From assembly GCA_017854535.1 (NCBI GenBank), contig JAFMHL010000006.1, positions 1 through 64,000 on the forward strand: 64,000 nucleotides of DNA. The letters are read 5' to 3'. This DNA comes from Nitratireductor sp. (GTDB lineage Bacteria; Pseudomonadota; Alphaproteobacteria; Rhizobiales; Rhizobiaceae). Under the pieces are notes generated by a model. It was not told where the DNA came from, did no database searches, and saw nothing but the letters and a program-made list of their open reading frames with translations. The translations under genes were made by a program, and so were the position numbers. Below, piece after piece: positions 44,028 through 52,929 of the stretch (within the stretch, counting starts at the first letter, position 1; every line of letters starts with the position of its first letter).

Positions 44028-44369
44028 ATGCGCTTGAAATCAGCGATATTCGTTTCGGCGCTGATGCGTATCGAAAATGCTAAAGGTTCGTTTTCAACTG
44101 TGCTGAACAAAGGCGCAGAAGATGCTGGCGCAATATTCATTGTGCAATTGCTGCCTAATGGCAAAGCCAATCTTTTCGGTCCAGCGCCACAAGCCATGTT
44201 CGAGATAGAAGATAGCGGTGAACGCTGGTTTGAGCTTCTTGCTAAAGATCTCAGCCAGCAGGAGTTGGAGCCGCGTCTACAGTCTCAGCTCAAATTCGAT
44301 CCTGATTGTTGGATTATTGAAATCGAGAGTGGTGGTTCATTGGAAAATATCCAAATTATCGCTGAATAG
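44028..44369 (+). CDS. DUF1491 family protein
   Basis: A 113-residue cytoplasmic protein matching DUF1491 (RLKSAIFVSALMRIEN at the start, FDPDCWIIEIE near the end). The family is alphaproteobacterial and of unknown function. The start is preceded by AGGA inside a possible hairpin. It converges with the DUF2336 gene. Confidence 0.88.
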   Translation: MRLKSAIFVSALMRIENAKGSFSTVLNKGAEDAGAIFIVQLLPNGKANLFGPAPQAMFEIEDSGERWFELLAKDLSQQELEPRLQSQLKFDPDCWIIEIESGGSLENIQIIAE

Positions 44370-44383
44370 TGCCTATTGAATTT

Positions 44384-45616
44384 CTATCCAACCGCCATGA
44401 ATGATTGCTCGAATGTGAAACGACCAGATGCTGGTTGTTCTTTTGCTGCAGGTGCTCGTTCCAAACTATCTCTGCGCCGTTGAATGGCTTCATTGAATCC
44501 GGATTCAGGATTTTGCCCCACAGGGCGAATGCGCTCATTACTGCCAATATCAAAGCGCGCACCAATTTCGTTGAAAATCATTCTGCAAATACCGGTATCC
44601 AGTTCGGTAAGAAGTGTTTTTGTGTCACGATAGGTTGCGAAGTCTCTGCCAATTTTTGGAGAGAGCATCATCAATAACTGAATGTCGTGGGGTGCCGAAA
44701 CTCCCAGTGCCTTTACCAAATAGGTCAGTTCTGTTTGTTGTGAGCTAACCAGTTTCAGGATTGCCTCTGCCTCAAGTCCACAGAGTTCTTGGATATATGT
44801 TGCTAGTTCACCTGTTTTACGCTGGCGTGCAAGTTGTAGCAATTTGCGTGTTTCAGTTTTTGGAAGGTTCAGGTCTGGTTTGAAAATAGAAGTTTGAGAG
44901 ACTGCTTCCACTGATGACCAATGCTGTTGATTTTCAGTTTTCTCTCGCCGGCCAAGGCGCCCGCCAATTGAGGCAAGAGCTACAATTTCTTCTCCTTCCA
45001 GCCATTTTGGTCCGGTGGTTGGCTCGATTGGAGATAAAACAGTTTCAATGATTTCTGGTTCTACTGTTTCCTGAATGCTCGAAACAGGAGTGGAGATCAC
45101 TTCATCAAGTATAGACTTTGTGTAAGAATCCATAGGAAGACGCCGTTTTGCAACAATGGCTGCATGCTCGGCTCCTTTTTTCTTCGCAATAGCCCGCAAA
45201 TCCAAATCGCCCAACACTGGCGAGTACAAAAGGAAAGGCGCTGCCACATCAGGCTTGTCTTGTGCCAGATACAAAGCAACGGGCCTTGGCGTGAACACGC
45301 CTCGCGCCAGCATTGCAGAAATCAGGCGCTTGTCACTGGCCGATACGCGCTCGATTAATTGATAAAACAATTCTTTATATTGATCGATTTCTTTACGGGA
45401 AGGCCGCTGCACACATCCAAAATTTCTGGTCGACTCAAGCAAGATTTTGCTGGATTTGGAAGTTTGATCGGGGCTACTGCGCGATGATTTGCCCAAACGG
45501 CTGTTATCTATCGCGCTCTCAAAAACAGCCCGACTGGTGCTGCTTGATCTTATCCCAGTGCTGTTGGCTGAATGCCCAATCTCTGGACTCATTTGACTGT
45601 GAGCTGAAGTAGTCAT
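44384..45616 (-). CDS. DUF2336 family protein
   Basis: A 410-residue protein whose C-terminal two-thirds consists of helical repeats as in DUF2336 (QYKELFYQLIERVSASDKRL, LARGVFTPRPVALYLAQDKP, KLLQLARQRKTGELA). The first 60 residues are Ser/Thr-rich and likely disordered. The family occurs in alphaproteobacteria and has no assigned role. ATG 45616 is chosen because GAGGAAG precedes it; an ATG thirty bases earlier has poor spacing. It diverges from a small gene at 45799. Confidence 0.82.
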   Translation of the reverse strand: MTTSAHSQMSPEIGHSANSTGIRSSSTSRAVFESAIDNSRLGKSSRSSPDQTSKSSKILLESTRNFGCVQRPSRKEIDQYKELFYQLIERVSASDKRLISAMLARGVFTPRPVALYLAQDKPDVAAPFLLYSPVLGDLDLRAIAKKKGAEHAAIVAKRRLPMDSYTKSILDEVISTPVSSIQETVEPEIIETVLSPIEPTTGPKWLEGEEIVALASIGGRLGRREKTENQQHWSSVEAVSQTSIFKPDLNLPKTETRKLLQLARQRKTGELATYIQELCGLEAEAILKLVSSQQTELTYLVKALGVSAPHDIQLLMMLSPKIGRDFATYRDTKTLLTELDTGICRMIFNEIGARFDIGSNERIRPVGQNPESGFNEAIQRRRDSLERAPAAKEQPASGRFTFEQSFMAVG

Positions 45617-45798
45617 GTCTTCCTCAATTCCAATGAAACTTCGCATACCTCTTAAGGGGTATTCGAATCACTTAGGTGATGAGATAGACTTTGCTCCTGC
45701 ATTTATTAGCAAACTGTTAACCCTGATCAGGTTCAATTAAACTATCAGCATCTTGAATGGCCATGATTCGAAAGATGCAGACCATAAGGAGCCTAGTA

Positions 45799-45987
45799 AT
45801 GGGACAATTGATCAAGTTTCCAGTGACGCAGGTAGGAACAGCGCAAAAATCGAAACCAGTTAGAATTAAACAACAGGTGGAGCTGCAACTGACTGCGGAA
45901 GTTCTATTTTTTACAGGGGTGCGATATGAGCGCCAAATGGAGAGTTTGCCCTCCGAGCGGCTGCCGGCACCGATTGCAAGGGCATAG
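45799..45987 (+). CDS. Small hypothetical protein
   Basis: A 62-residue basic protein starting MGQLIKFPVTQVG, with AAGGAG ten bases before ATG 45799. There is no signal or membrane segment, and the middle is rich in Gln/Val/Leu. I do not recognise the family. Coding status is plausible from the start site and the length in an otherwise gene-dense region. Confidence 0.45.
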   Translation: MGQLIKFPVTQVGTAQKSKPVRIKQQVELQLTAEVLFFTGVRYERQMESLPSERLPAPIARA

Positions 45988-46023
45988 AACATTCGTCGAA
46001 CCGTAGGAGTTCAAAGGACACTT

Positions 46024-46575
46024 TTACGAATAGTCGTATCGGGCACATTTAATTTCTGAAAAGAATGCGTCGCTGTCAGTGACCCAGCTATTGTCTGGCT
46101 CCAACACGCGAATAATGACAAAGCCTCTTTCAATACCCGCTTCAATAACAACTGAACTTTCAACATCTTCTGGTTGGGCTTCTTGAAGCTCCAGGGTTTG
46201 CAACGGATTGACGATCAATAAATCCAGTTTGTTGTCGATAGCGGTTCTGTTGTTCAAGCTATAGATTACACTGCCATTTTCATCGAATACAGAAGCAGAC
46301 CAAAAGGTTGTGGTCAAAGGACCTTCCATTTTCAACGGTGCTTCACTTAACTCAAATCGACACACGCCATAGGTAAAGAACGGATCAACCTCTGTGATTG
46401 CGGATCCGCTTTCTTCAGGTTTTAGCCGAGTGAAAGCAAACAGATCGGTGCGGTTTGACAAAAAGGCCCAAGCATCGCGGGTGCCTAATTTGGGAATGAG
46501 CAACACAATCGAAATGTGAATCAAACCGGCCAGAATGAGCCCTAAACTCAAAAGATAAAAGACACGCCATTTCAT
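46024..46575 (-). CDS. DUF1254 domain envelope protein
   Basis: A 183-residue protein with an N-terminal membrane segment (VFYLLSLGLILAGLIHISIV region, in part) and an exported part with the DUF1254 pattern (DPFFTYGVCRFEL, TFWSASVFDENGSVIYSLN). Function is unknown. ATG 46575 overlaps the stop of the DUF1214 gene as ATGA, so the pair is translationally coupled, downstream of the PBP1A gene. Confidence 0.82.
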   Translation of the reverse strand: MKWRVFYLLSLGLILAGLIHISIVLLIPKLGTRDAWAFLSNRTDLFAFTRLKPEESGSAITEVDPFFTYGVCRFELSEAPLKMEGPLTTTFWSASVFDENGSVIYSLNNRTAIDNKLDLLIVNPLQTLELQEAQPEDVESSVVIEAGIERGFVIIRVLEPDNSWVTDSDAFFSEIKCARYDYS

Positions 46576-47222
46576 GCTGCGCAATCCTGTCTGATGATAT
46601 TGGGCATTTGAGGATTAACTTGTCCGGAGGTACTGGTGACAGGTGTATCATAGACCCGCAATACAAAATAGAAATTTCCTTCTCCAGAAACGCTCAACCA
46701 GTTCCCAGACTGGGGTTTACGGCTCACGGATATTCGAAACGAACCGTCAGGAAATCGCAATAGCTTGCTGGAACTCAAAGCAGATCTGTTACCTTTGGTA
46801 GGCTGAACAACTTGTCCGTCATTGCTGTAAACAGCGATGGTCCAAAGCTTGGAAGGAGGCGTGATGCCAGATATTGCGTAATCGCACTTAAAGGTTAGCG
46901 GCTCACCTTGATTGTCTGTCATGGCTTCAAATGCCAGTCCTTCAGTGGCGCCAAGAGGGATTGTGCCGTCACGAGAAACTTTTGCTGTTGTATAAGGATC
47001 TGAGTCGGCACCACCTGCAAAAGGCCAAGCAGTCCATGGTCCAGCTTCAATCCCGCCCAGTCCATGATTTTGCCGGATCGAATACCATGCACTGGCACCG
47101 CCGAGCACAAGGCCAATTGCAACCACAATAATGACATTAGTAATCAGACGCACCAGTTTTACCTGCTTAAGAGGTTGGAATTCATGTTTAGGCTCACTGG
47201 GCTGTTTGCGCTTTTTGTTCAA
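46572..47222 (-). CDS. DUF1214 domain envelope protein
   Basis: A 216-residue protein with a basic N-terminus, one membrane segment (LITNVIIVVAIGLVLGGASA) and an exported DUF1214 domain (LWTIAVYSNDGQVV, FRISVSRKPQSGNWLSV, NFYFVLRVYDTP). The start is a TTG at 47222 inside the last codons of the PBP1A gene (29-base overlap); no later start keeps the membrane segment. Coupled to PBP1A and DUF1254, it probably acts at the cell envelope, with unknown role. Confidence 0.82.
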   Translation of the reverse strand: MNKKRKQPSEPKHEFQPLKQVKLVRLITNVIIVVAIGLVLGGASAWYSIRQNHGLGGIEAGPWTAWPFAGGADSDPYTTAKVSRDGTIPLGATEGLAFEAMTDNQGEPLTFKCDYAISGITPPSKLWTIAVYSNDGQVVQPTKGNRSALSSSKLLRFPDGSFRISVSRKPQSGNWLSVSGEGNFYFVLRVYDTPVTSTSGQVNPQMPNIIRQDCAA

Positions 47223-49374
47223 TCAACGCAAGCACTTGCGGTTGTTTCACTGGTTTCACCGAGCGAAGTTTTCGCCCAAGATCACGTAGTGTATCTTCCG
47301 CAGCTTCTGACAGGGTTTTAGGCCTTAGCACAGGCTGGATAGCACCAGCCAGATTGTCTCCAGCCTCTTTTTCCGGAACGCTTGGAAGCGGGTTGTCAAT
47401 GTAAGGCACTGGCTTCAAATCAATGTTTTGATGAGCAAAGGTCATGAACTGTTTCCAAATCATTGCAGGAAGGTTACCGCCCGTCAGTCTTCGTGTGGGT
47501 TTGTAATTATCATTTCCCATCCAGACAGCGCCTACAAAATTCCCTGTAAAGCCAACAAACCAAGCATCGCGATATGAGTTGGTGGTTCCTGTTTTACCGG
47601 CCGCTCTTATACCTTCAAGCGCAGCGTTCCTCGCGGTTCCCCATTCGGGAATTTGTGCCATCATTCGGTTCATCACACCTACGGTGCGTTCGCTCAAAAC
47701 GCGTTCTGACCTGAAGCCAGCTTTGCGACGATCGTAAATTACTTCGCCTTGGCTGTTGGTCAATTGGGTAATCCCATGGCGGTTAATCCGATATCCACCT
47801 GTCATGAATGTGCCATAACCAGTTGCCATTTCAATCACTGTCAAACCATTGGCGCCCAAAACCATGGCGGGTGACATAATCAATTCTGATTCAATGCCCA
47901 TATTCCGCGCGTTATCAACAATCTTCTGGCCGCCAATGCCTTTTCGTCCATCGGCTCCCACATAGAATTTTACGGGGATAGTGTTGATGGATTTTACGAT
48001 AGCCGTTTGAAGATCAATGCGGCCTCTATAGCGCCCTGCATAGTTTCCCGGACACCATGATCGTCCTGCTGTCGTGATACAAACAGGGCCATCAACAACA
48101 CGGCTGGTTTCAGTCAATTCCAACTCTTCAACGGCAGTTGCATATACGAATGGTTTGAACGAAGAGCCCGGCTGGCGTCGTGAGTTTGTAGCCCGATTAA
48201 ACTGGCTCGCGCCATAGTCGTCACCACCCACCATGGCCCGAACGGCGCCTTCATTGTCCATAACAACCATCGCCGCTTCGCTCACGCCTTTTTCTTTGCC
48301 AAACTGGCGAAGATGACTGGAAATGGCTTCTTCAGCGGCTTTTTGCAAATCAACATCGACAGTAGACTTGGCAAAAAACGTTTTATCAGGAAGGCCTCGG
48401 GCAATCTCCTGAACCTCTTCGAATGCCCAATCCATAAAATAGTTTGGGCCTTCGTCGTCATTGCGTTCAACAGGAGTTGCCGGTTTTTTTCGCGCAGCAA
48501 CAACCTGACCTTCGGTCATAAAGCTTGCTTGGACCATATTGGTCAGCACTTCATTGGCGCGGGCGCGTGCATTTGGAAGATTGATGTGTGGCGCATATTT
48601 GGTGGGCGCTTTAAACAGTCCGGCCAACATCGCTGCTTCCGACAAAGATAGGTCTTTGGCGCTTTTCTCGAAATAAAATTCAGAGGCAGCCGCAATACCA
48701 AAATTGCCCCCGCCCATATAAGCGCGGTCAAGATAGAGTTTTAAAATCTCATTCTTGGTCAAATTGGTTTCTAGCCAAAACGCCAGAAATGCTTCCTTGA
48801 TTTTACGCTCGATGGTGCGCTCATTGGTAAGAAACAGGTTCTTGGCCAACTGCTGGCTGATGGATGAACCACCTTGCACAACAGAGTTTGCACGAACGTT
48901 TTCTGCAAGGGCACGGCCAAGGCCGAGAAAATCAATGCCGTAATGCTCGAAAAACCGACGGTCTTCTGTGGCAAGCACAGCTTTGATAAAATGATCGGGC
49001 AGGGTGTCGATTTCATCAGAGTCAGCCTGACGAACGCCGCGTCTACCGATTTCCTTGCCGTAGCGATCCAGGAACACTACGGAATACTCTTCTTTGTCGC
49101 GCCAATTCTTGTTCGTCTCGTCAAAAGCGGGCAACGCCAGAGCTAAAAGCAGAATTAGGCCAACTAGACCAATCGTGATGCCCTCATCAACGATTTCGAC
49201 CATGGCTTTTTTGTAACCAGTAACTCGAAATTTTTGGAAAAATACCCGAATATTCTCCCAGCGCTCAGAACCATCGGCAAACATCCGATACATGCCAGAA
49301 TCGATCCATGAGTCGAATTCTAACAGCCAGTTGTTCTTCTTTTTCTTGCCATTATTGTCAAAAGGGCTACGCAC
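47194..49374 (-). CDS. Penicillin-binding protein 1A (bifunctional)
   Basis: This enzyme polymerises and cross-links peptidoglycan. From GTG 49374 it is 726 residues; a GTG at 49500 would add 42 residues unlike the family, while the chosen start has GAGAG about nine bases upstream. It has one membrane anchor (IGLVGLILLLALALPAF), a transglycosylase domain (ATEDRRFFEHYGIDFLG, GGSSISQQLAKNLFL), and a transpeptidase domain with the SxxK serine in PGSSFKPF, SxN in KSINT and KTGTT. The C-terminal tail is charged. Two DUF genes follow on the same strand. Confidence 0.92.
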   Translation of the reverse strand: MRSPFDNNGKKKKNNWLLEFDSWIDSGMYRMFADGSERWENIRVFFQKFRVTGYKKAMVEIVDEGITIGLVGLILLLALALPAFDETNKNWRDKEEYSVVFLDRYGKEIGRRGVRQADSDEIDTLPDHFIKAVLATEDRRFFEHYGIDFLGLGRALAENVRANSVVQGGSSISQQLAKNLFLTNERTIERKIKEAFLAFWLETNLTKNEILKLYLDRAYMGGGNFGIAAASEFYFEKSAKDLSLSEAAMLAGLFKAPTKYAPHINLPNARARANEVLTNMVQASFMTEGQVVAARKKPATPVERNDDEGPNYFMDWAFEEVQEIARGLPDKTFFAKSTVDVDLQKAAEEAISSHLRQFGKEKGVSEAAMVVMDNEGAVRAMVGGDDYGASQFNRATNSRRQPGSSFKPFVYATAVEELELTETSRVVDGPVCITTAGRSWCPGNYAGRYRGRIDLQTAIVKSINTIPVKFYVGADGRKGIGGQKIVDNARNMGIESELIMSPAMVLGANGLTVIEMATGYGTFMTGGYRINRHGITQLTNSQGEVIYDRRKAGFRSERVLSERTVGVMNRMMAQIPEWGTARNAALEGIRAAGKTGTTNSYRDAWFVGFTGNFVGAVWMGNDNYKPTRRLTGGNLPAMIWKQFMTFAHQNIDLKPVPYIDNPLPSVPEKEAGDNLAGAIQPVLRPKTLSEAAEDTLRDLGRKLRSVKPVKQPQVLALIEQKAQTAQ

Positions 49375-49382
49375 GGCGTAAT

Positions 49383-49388
49383 TCTCTC
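49383..49388 (-). promoter_or_regulatory. Ribosome-binding site deciding the PBP1A start
   Basis: On the minus strand AGAGAG lies about nine bases before GTG 49374. The longer GTG start at 49500 has no comparable site. Confidence 0.45.
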
Positions 49389-49549
49389 TTTTAGTTTTCT
49401 TTCGATGGGTAAACTCTATAGCAGAAATAACGGCGTTTTGGAGACTTTTTAGCGCAATGGTTACAATCTTTTGTGTTTCAGCATTTATGTTCTGATACAC
49501 ATCGCCAAAAGCTGCTTGCTACACAAATCACATCAAATCGGACGAAATC

Positions 49550-49999
49550 TTGGAAACGCCCTTCTGGAAACGCAAAAAACTGCATGAAATGTCCAATTCC
49601 GAGTGGGAATCCCTTTGTGATGGGTGCGGACGCTGTTGCCTCAACAAGCTTGAAGATTGGGACACGGGCGATATCCATTACACCAATATCGCCTGCAGCG
49701 AATTAAACTGCGAAACCTGCCAATGCAAAAGCTATGAGTTCAGATTTGATGTGGTTCCTGATTGCATCGACCTTACCCCTGAATTGGTAGAAAAAATCGA
49801 TTGGCTTCCACCCACTTGCGCCTATCGCTTGGTGAAGGAGGGGAAAGATCTATTCGATTGGCATCCGCTCATTTCAGGCGACCCAAATTCAGTCCATGCC
49901 GCCGGAATTTCAGTCAAAGGCCGTGTCATCCCAGAGGGCGACTTAAAACCGGAAGACTATGAAGAGCACCTCGTGACCTGGCCGGGTGAGGGAGTTTAG
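49550..49999 (+). CDS. ycgN: YcgN family cysteine-cluster protein (UPF0260)
   Basis: A 149-residue protein very close in pattern to Escherichia coli Ycg[54 protein letters not shown] and [10 protein letters not shown]. The cysteines probably bind metal or an Fe–S cluster. Function is unknown. It begins at TTG 49550 (METPFW), which aligns with the E. coli VPFW region. It diverges from PBP1A. Confidence 0.9.
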   Translation: METPFWKRKKLHEMSNSEWESLCDGCGRCCLNKLEDWDTGDIHYTNIACSELNCETCQCKSYEFRFDVVPDCIDLTPELVEKIDWLPPTCAYRLVKEGKDLFDWHPLISGDPNSVHAAGISVKGRVIPEGDLKPEDYEEHLVTWPGEGV

Positions 50000-50027
50000 A
50001 TACTTTTAATTTCCAAATTCTATCACG

Positions 50028-50150
50028 GTGCTTATTTGGCTGTCGCTGAGAGCCAAGAAACCTACCTTCAATGGTCCTTGCCAAGCACGCTGCACATTAG
50101 ATGCTGTTGCGATCTATGGCCGGTTGATGGCAACAGACATCATAGCTTAA
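50028..50150 (+). pseudogene. Short reading frame, possible remnant of a phage lysis-region gene
   Basis: A 40-codon GTG-started frame whose stop (TAA 50148–50150) lies three bases before the start of the Rz-like gene. The C-terminal part reads TLDAVAIYGRLMATDIIA. It could be the tail of a deleted phage gene, but the evidence is only position and spacing. Confidence 0.25.
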
Positions 50151-50153
50151 GTC

Positions 50154-50390
50154 ATGGCATCGTCTTGGTTTGCAATTGTCCTGGCTTTTGTCGAGTTTGC
50201 TCGAACCATCACGGTTTATCTTGCAAAAAAAAGCAATTTGGCCGAGCGCCAAACCCAGCAAGAAAACAAAGCCAAGGCAGATGGACATGATTTACTTCTC
50301 AAGGCGCTTAGGGCCCGTCGTCAAGCACGGGCCCAGCATTTGGATAACACTCATTCTGACACTAATCCTGCAGAGCTGCCAGACGGTTGA
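50154..50390 (+). CDS. Rz-like inner-membrane spanin candidate (phage relic)
   Basis: A 78-residue protein with one N-terminal membrane segment (SWFAIVLAFVEFARTITVYLA) followed by a charged, coiled-coil-prone stretch (LAERQTQQENKAKADGHDLLLKALRARRQARAQ in part). This is the layout of phage i-spanins (Rz). Its 3' end overlaps, in another frame, a small lipoprotein gene, the classic Rz/Rz1 arrangement. I infer this from architecture; no sequence search was done. If right, it is a lysis-cassette remnant in a chromosome with no other phage genes in view. Confidence 0.5.
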   Translation: MASSWFAIVLAFVEFARTITVYLAKKSNLAERQTQQENKAKADGHDLLLKALRARRQARAQHLDNTHSDTNPAELPDG

Positions 50391-50538
50391 AACTGCAAAC
50401 ACTTTGAAAGATCAGATGAAAGGCCTCGGATGGATCTGTGAAGCGTTCCGACCGATCACCTATGCCCATGAAGACGATAGCGATACAGTAGTTCAAATTT
50501 TGGAACATAACGCAGCTTGGCATGCATTATGCGCGTGA
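50281..50538 (+). CDS. Rz1-like small lipoprotein candidate (phage relic), overlapping the Rz-like gene
   Basis: An 85-residue protein with a signal ending in a lipobox-like LILQSC (cysteine near residue 32), then a short mature part containing CEAFRPITYAHEDDSDTV and QILEHNAAWHALC. The C…FRPI…D(T/S)…QI…HNAAW…C pattern is one I know from small proteins in alphaproteobacterial phage lysis regions. It overlaps the Rz-like gene by 110 bases in the +1 frame. The start may instead be the ATG at 50287, or an earlier start near 50170. Two cysteines in the mature part could bond. Confidence 0.5.
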   Translation: MDMIYFSRRLGPVVKHGPSIWITLILTLILQSCQTVETANTLKDQMKGLGWICEAFRPITYAHEDDSDTVVQILEHNAAWHALCA

Positions 50539-50610
50539 TCGCTGTAATTTTCGGATGAATTTGAAAATCATTCATTTGCCATTCAGATTTGGAATGCTAG
50601 AAACGATACC

Positions 50611-50844
50611 ATGAAAAACATTAGCTTCCTCACCACACTATTTTTGGCAACGGCCCTCTGGCTGTCGCCTGTTCCTGCATTTGCAGCAGATTGTGCCAGT
50701 CAGGCACAAAAACTTGCTGCAAAGGAAGGTGCAGAGCTGCTGAGTGTTTCTGATTTGGGGAACGATAGATGCGAAGTCACGCTTCGTATTCCTGGCAAAG
50801 ATGGTAAGCCACCAAGGGTAGTTTCCAAAAAGACTAAAGGCTAG
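50611..50844 (+). CDS. Small exported protein, FeuN-like by position
   Basis: A 77-residue protein with a signal peptide (cleavage after AFAA) and a 50-residue mature part with two cysteines (ADCASQAQ and DRCEVTL) and a basic end. It lies 46 bases before a FeuP-like regulator gene. In Sinorhizobium a small exported protein, FeuN, precedes feuPQ and restrains the FeuQ kinase; size, export and location here agree. Homology was not tested, so the name is a hypothesis. Confidence 0.65.
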   Translation: MKNISFLTTLFLATALWLSPVPAFAADCASQAQKLAAKEGAELLSVSDLGNDRCEVTLRIPGKDGKPPRVVSKKTKG

Positions 50845-50890
50845 ACTGCTCTTCCGATAGAAAGATTCTTAACTGAAATAGGGACACCTC

Positions 50891-51571
50891 ATGAGGATAT
50901 TGGTCATCGAAGATGACAAGGACCTTAACCGACAATTGGTCGAGGCATTTGAGGAAATAGGATACGCTGTCGATAAAGCTTTCGACGGTGAAGAAGGACA
51001 CTTTTTGGGTGATACAGAACCCTATGATGCTGTCATATTGGATATCGGTTTGCCTGAAATGGATGGGATAACCGTTATCGAGAAGTGGCGCCGGGAAGGG
51101 CGCAATATGCCGGTATTAATGCTAACCGCTCGTGATCGCTGGAACGACAAAGTTTCAGGGATTGATGCAGGCGCTGATGATTATGTCACCAAGCCTTTTC
51201 ACATTGAAGAAATTCTTGCCAGAGTTCGCAGTCTTATTCGCAGATCCGCCGGCCACGCTGCCTCTGAAATTACCTGTGGTAGTTTGATGCTTGATACGAG
51301 AACTTCTAAAGTGACGTTGGATGGCAATCCGATTAAACTGACGTCGCATGAGTTGAGATTGCTTTCTTACATGATGCACCATCAGGAAAAAGTTCTCTCA
51401 AGAACCGAACTGACCGAGCATTTATATGATCAGGATTTTGATCGGGACTCTAATACCATCGAAGTGTTCATTGGTAGGTTACGTAAAAAATTCAATGGTG
51501 AGTTCATCGAAACAGTTCGCGGCCTCGGATACAGATTGATTGCGCCCGGAAACGGAGGCGAAGCTGCTTGA
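50891..51571 (+). CDS. feuP: OmpR-family response regulator (FeuP-like)
   Basis: A 226-residue regulator with a receiver domain (phospho-Asp D51, VILDIGLPEMDG; acidic pair IEDDKD; Lys in VTKPFH) and an OmpR winged-helix domain (LTSHELRLLSYMM, NTIEVFIGRLRKK, VRGLGYRL). It is translationally coupled to the kinase gene (TGATG). In rhizobia FeuPQ controls cyclic glucan export and osmoadaptation; assignment to FeuP rests on the kinase and gene order. Confidence 0.85.
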   Translation: MRILVIEDDKDLNRQLVEAFEEIGYAVDKAFDGEEGHFLGDTEPYDAVILDIGLPEMDGITVIEKWRREGRNMPVLMLTARDRWNDKVSGIDAGADDYVTKPFHIEEILARVRSLIRRSAGHAASEITCGSLMLDTRTSKVTLDGNPIKLTSHELRLLSYMMHHQEKVLSRTELTEHLYDQDFDRDSNTIEVFIGRLRKKFNGEFIETVRGLGYRLIAPGNGGEAA

Positions 51572-52929
51572 TGCGTATTCGCACCCTAGCAGCACGGCTT
51601 TTTGCTCTAACAGCAATATGGGCAATATTTGCCATCGCATTGGTTGCTTGGCTGATCAGTCAGAACTTTCGCGAAAGCGTTGAAGAAAATCTGACCGACC
51701 GCCTTACGGCTAATCTCTATAATATTATGGGAAGTGTTTCTCCTAGCGACGATGGTTTGCTTGTCGGTCGTCCTGATCTAAGGGATTCCCGTTTTCAGGC
51801 CTTTCAATCCGGTTATTATTGGTCAGTGACAGAAGTCGCAAACCCATCCAATCAGATAAGCTCATCGTCCCTTGTTGGTGAGATGATCGAGGTTCCCAGA
51901 ACTCTTTCCTTTGATGACAGTTTTCAACGCGAAACCAAGATCATGGACAAAGCTGGTCAGCATTTGGTTGCCATCGAGGCACAAGCATTTTTGGGTGAGG
52001 GCGACAAACTGTTTTCTTTCAAAATTACAGGCAATCAGACCGAGATCGATGAACAGGTAAGCGAATTTGTTCGTCAATTGCTGTTAATCCTTGGTCTGTT
52101 TGCCATGGGTTTCATTCTTGTCACCTATTTCATTGTGCGGATCGGTTTAGCGCCTTTGCGCGATGCAACCCAACGGCTTGGTGATATTCGCGAGGGCAGG
52201 GCGGAAAAACTTGAAGGCACTTATCCGCTCGAAATCCAACCACTTATTGATGAAACAAATTCGCTTATTCAATCCAATCGTAGCGTTATTGACAGAGCGC
52301 GCACCCAAGTGGGCAATCTGGCACATTCCTTAAAAACGCCCCTTGCTGTGTTGCGAAATGAGGCCGTAAAAGCCAAGCCTGAGCTTAAGAATTTAATCCA
52401 GCTTCAAGTTGCCCAGATGCAGGGGCAGGTGCAAACCTATCTTGATAGAGCGCGCATTTCAGCAAGATCTGGCACGGTTACGTCCCGAACCGACACTAAG
52501 CCAGCCTTGGAACGCTTGGTAAGGGTTATGTGCAAACTTAACCCTAGCATCGAAATTGAATGTTCATATGAGACTGTAGAGCCCTATGTTTTTGCAGGGG
52601 AGCAACAAGATTTCGAGGAGATGACCGGCAACCTTCTTGAAAACGCCTGTAAGTTCGCTAATTCGAAAATTCAGATACATTCAAAAATCGTCAATAATCA
52701 AATTGAAATCGACATTGACGACGACGGCAAGGGAATGAGCGAGGAACAGTCTGTCTTGGCTTTGCAACGTGGAATAAGAATTGACGAAACAAAACCCGGC
52801 TCGGGCCTCGGCCTTTCTATTGTCAAAGATATAGCCAATGAGTATGGAGGCACGATCAAACTTTCGAAAGCGCATCTGGGAGGCCTGCAGGCTCGTCTCT
52901 CGATTCCAGCAGTACAGGTTAAAAACTAA
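51571..52929 (+). CDS. feuQ: Sensor histidine kinase (FeuQ-like)
   Basis: A 452-residue membrane kinase with two membrane segments (about residues 10–30 and 168–190) around a 140-residue periplasmic sensor, then HAMP, HisKA with H252 (NLAHSLKTPLAVLRNE) and HATPase (ENACKF, DDGKGMSEE, GSGLGLSIVK). The QVGNLAHSLKTP form, with its Ser-Leu after the histidine, is characteristic of the PhoQ/FeuQ group. Its stop overlaps the lipoprotein gene (TAATG). Confidence 0.87.
   Translation: MRIRTLAARLFALTAIWAIFAIALVAWLISQNFRESVEENLTDRLTANLYNIMGSVSPSDDGLLVGRPDLRDSRFQAFQSGYYWSVTEVANPSNQISSSSLVGEMIEVPRTLSFDDSFQRETKIMDKAGQHLVAIEAQAFLGEGDKLFSFKITGNQTEIDEQVSEFVRQLLLILGLFAMGFILVTYFIVRIGLAPLRDATQRLGDIREGRAEKLEGTYPLEIQPLIDETNSLIQSNRSVIDRARTQVGNLAHSLKTPLAVLRNEAVKAKPELKNLIQLQVAQMQGQVQTYLDRARISARSGTVTSRTDTKPALERLVRVMCKLNPSIEIECSYETVEPYVFAGEQQDFEEMTGNLLENACKFANSKIQIHSKIVNNQIEIDIDDDGKGMSEEQSVLALQRGIRIDETKPGSGLGLSIVKDIANEYGGTIKLSKAHLGGLQARLSIPAVQVKN

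Noticed and set aside
45700..45760. GTTAACCC sequence near 45717 as a CtrA site upstream of the small gene
   Set aside because: It departs from TTAACCAT and lacks a TTAA partner at the right spacing.
50036..50290. Frame reading MAVAESQETY… between ycgN and the spanin-like genes
   Set aside because: It is rich in Cys/His/Arg with no fold pattern and overlaps the better-supported Rz-like gene.
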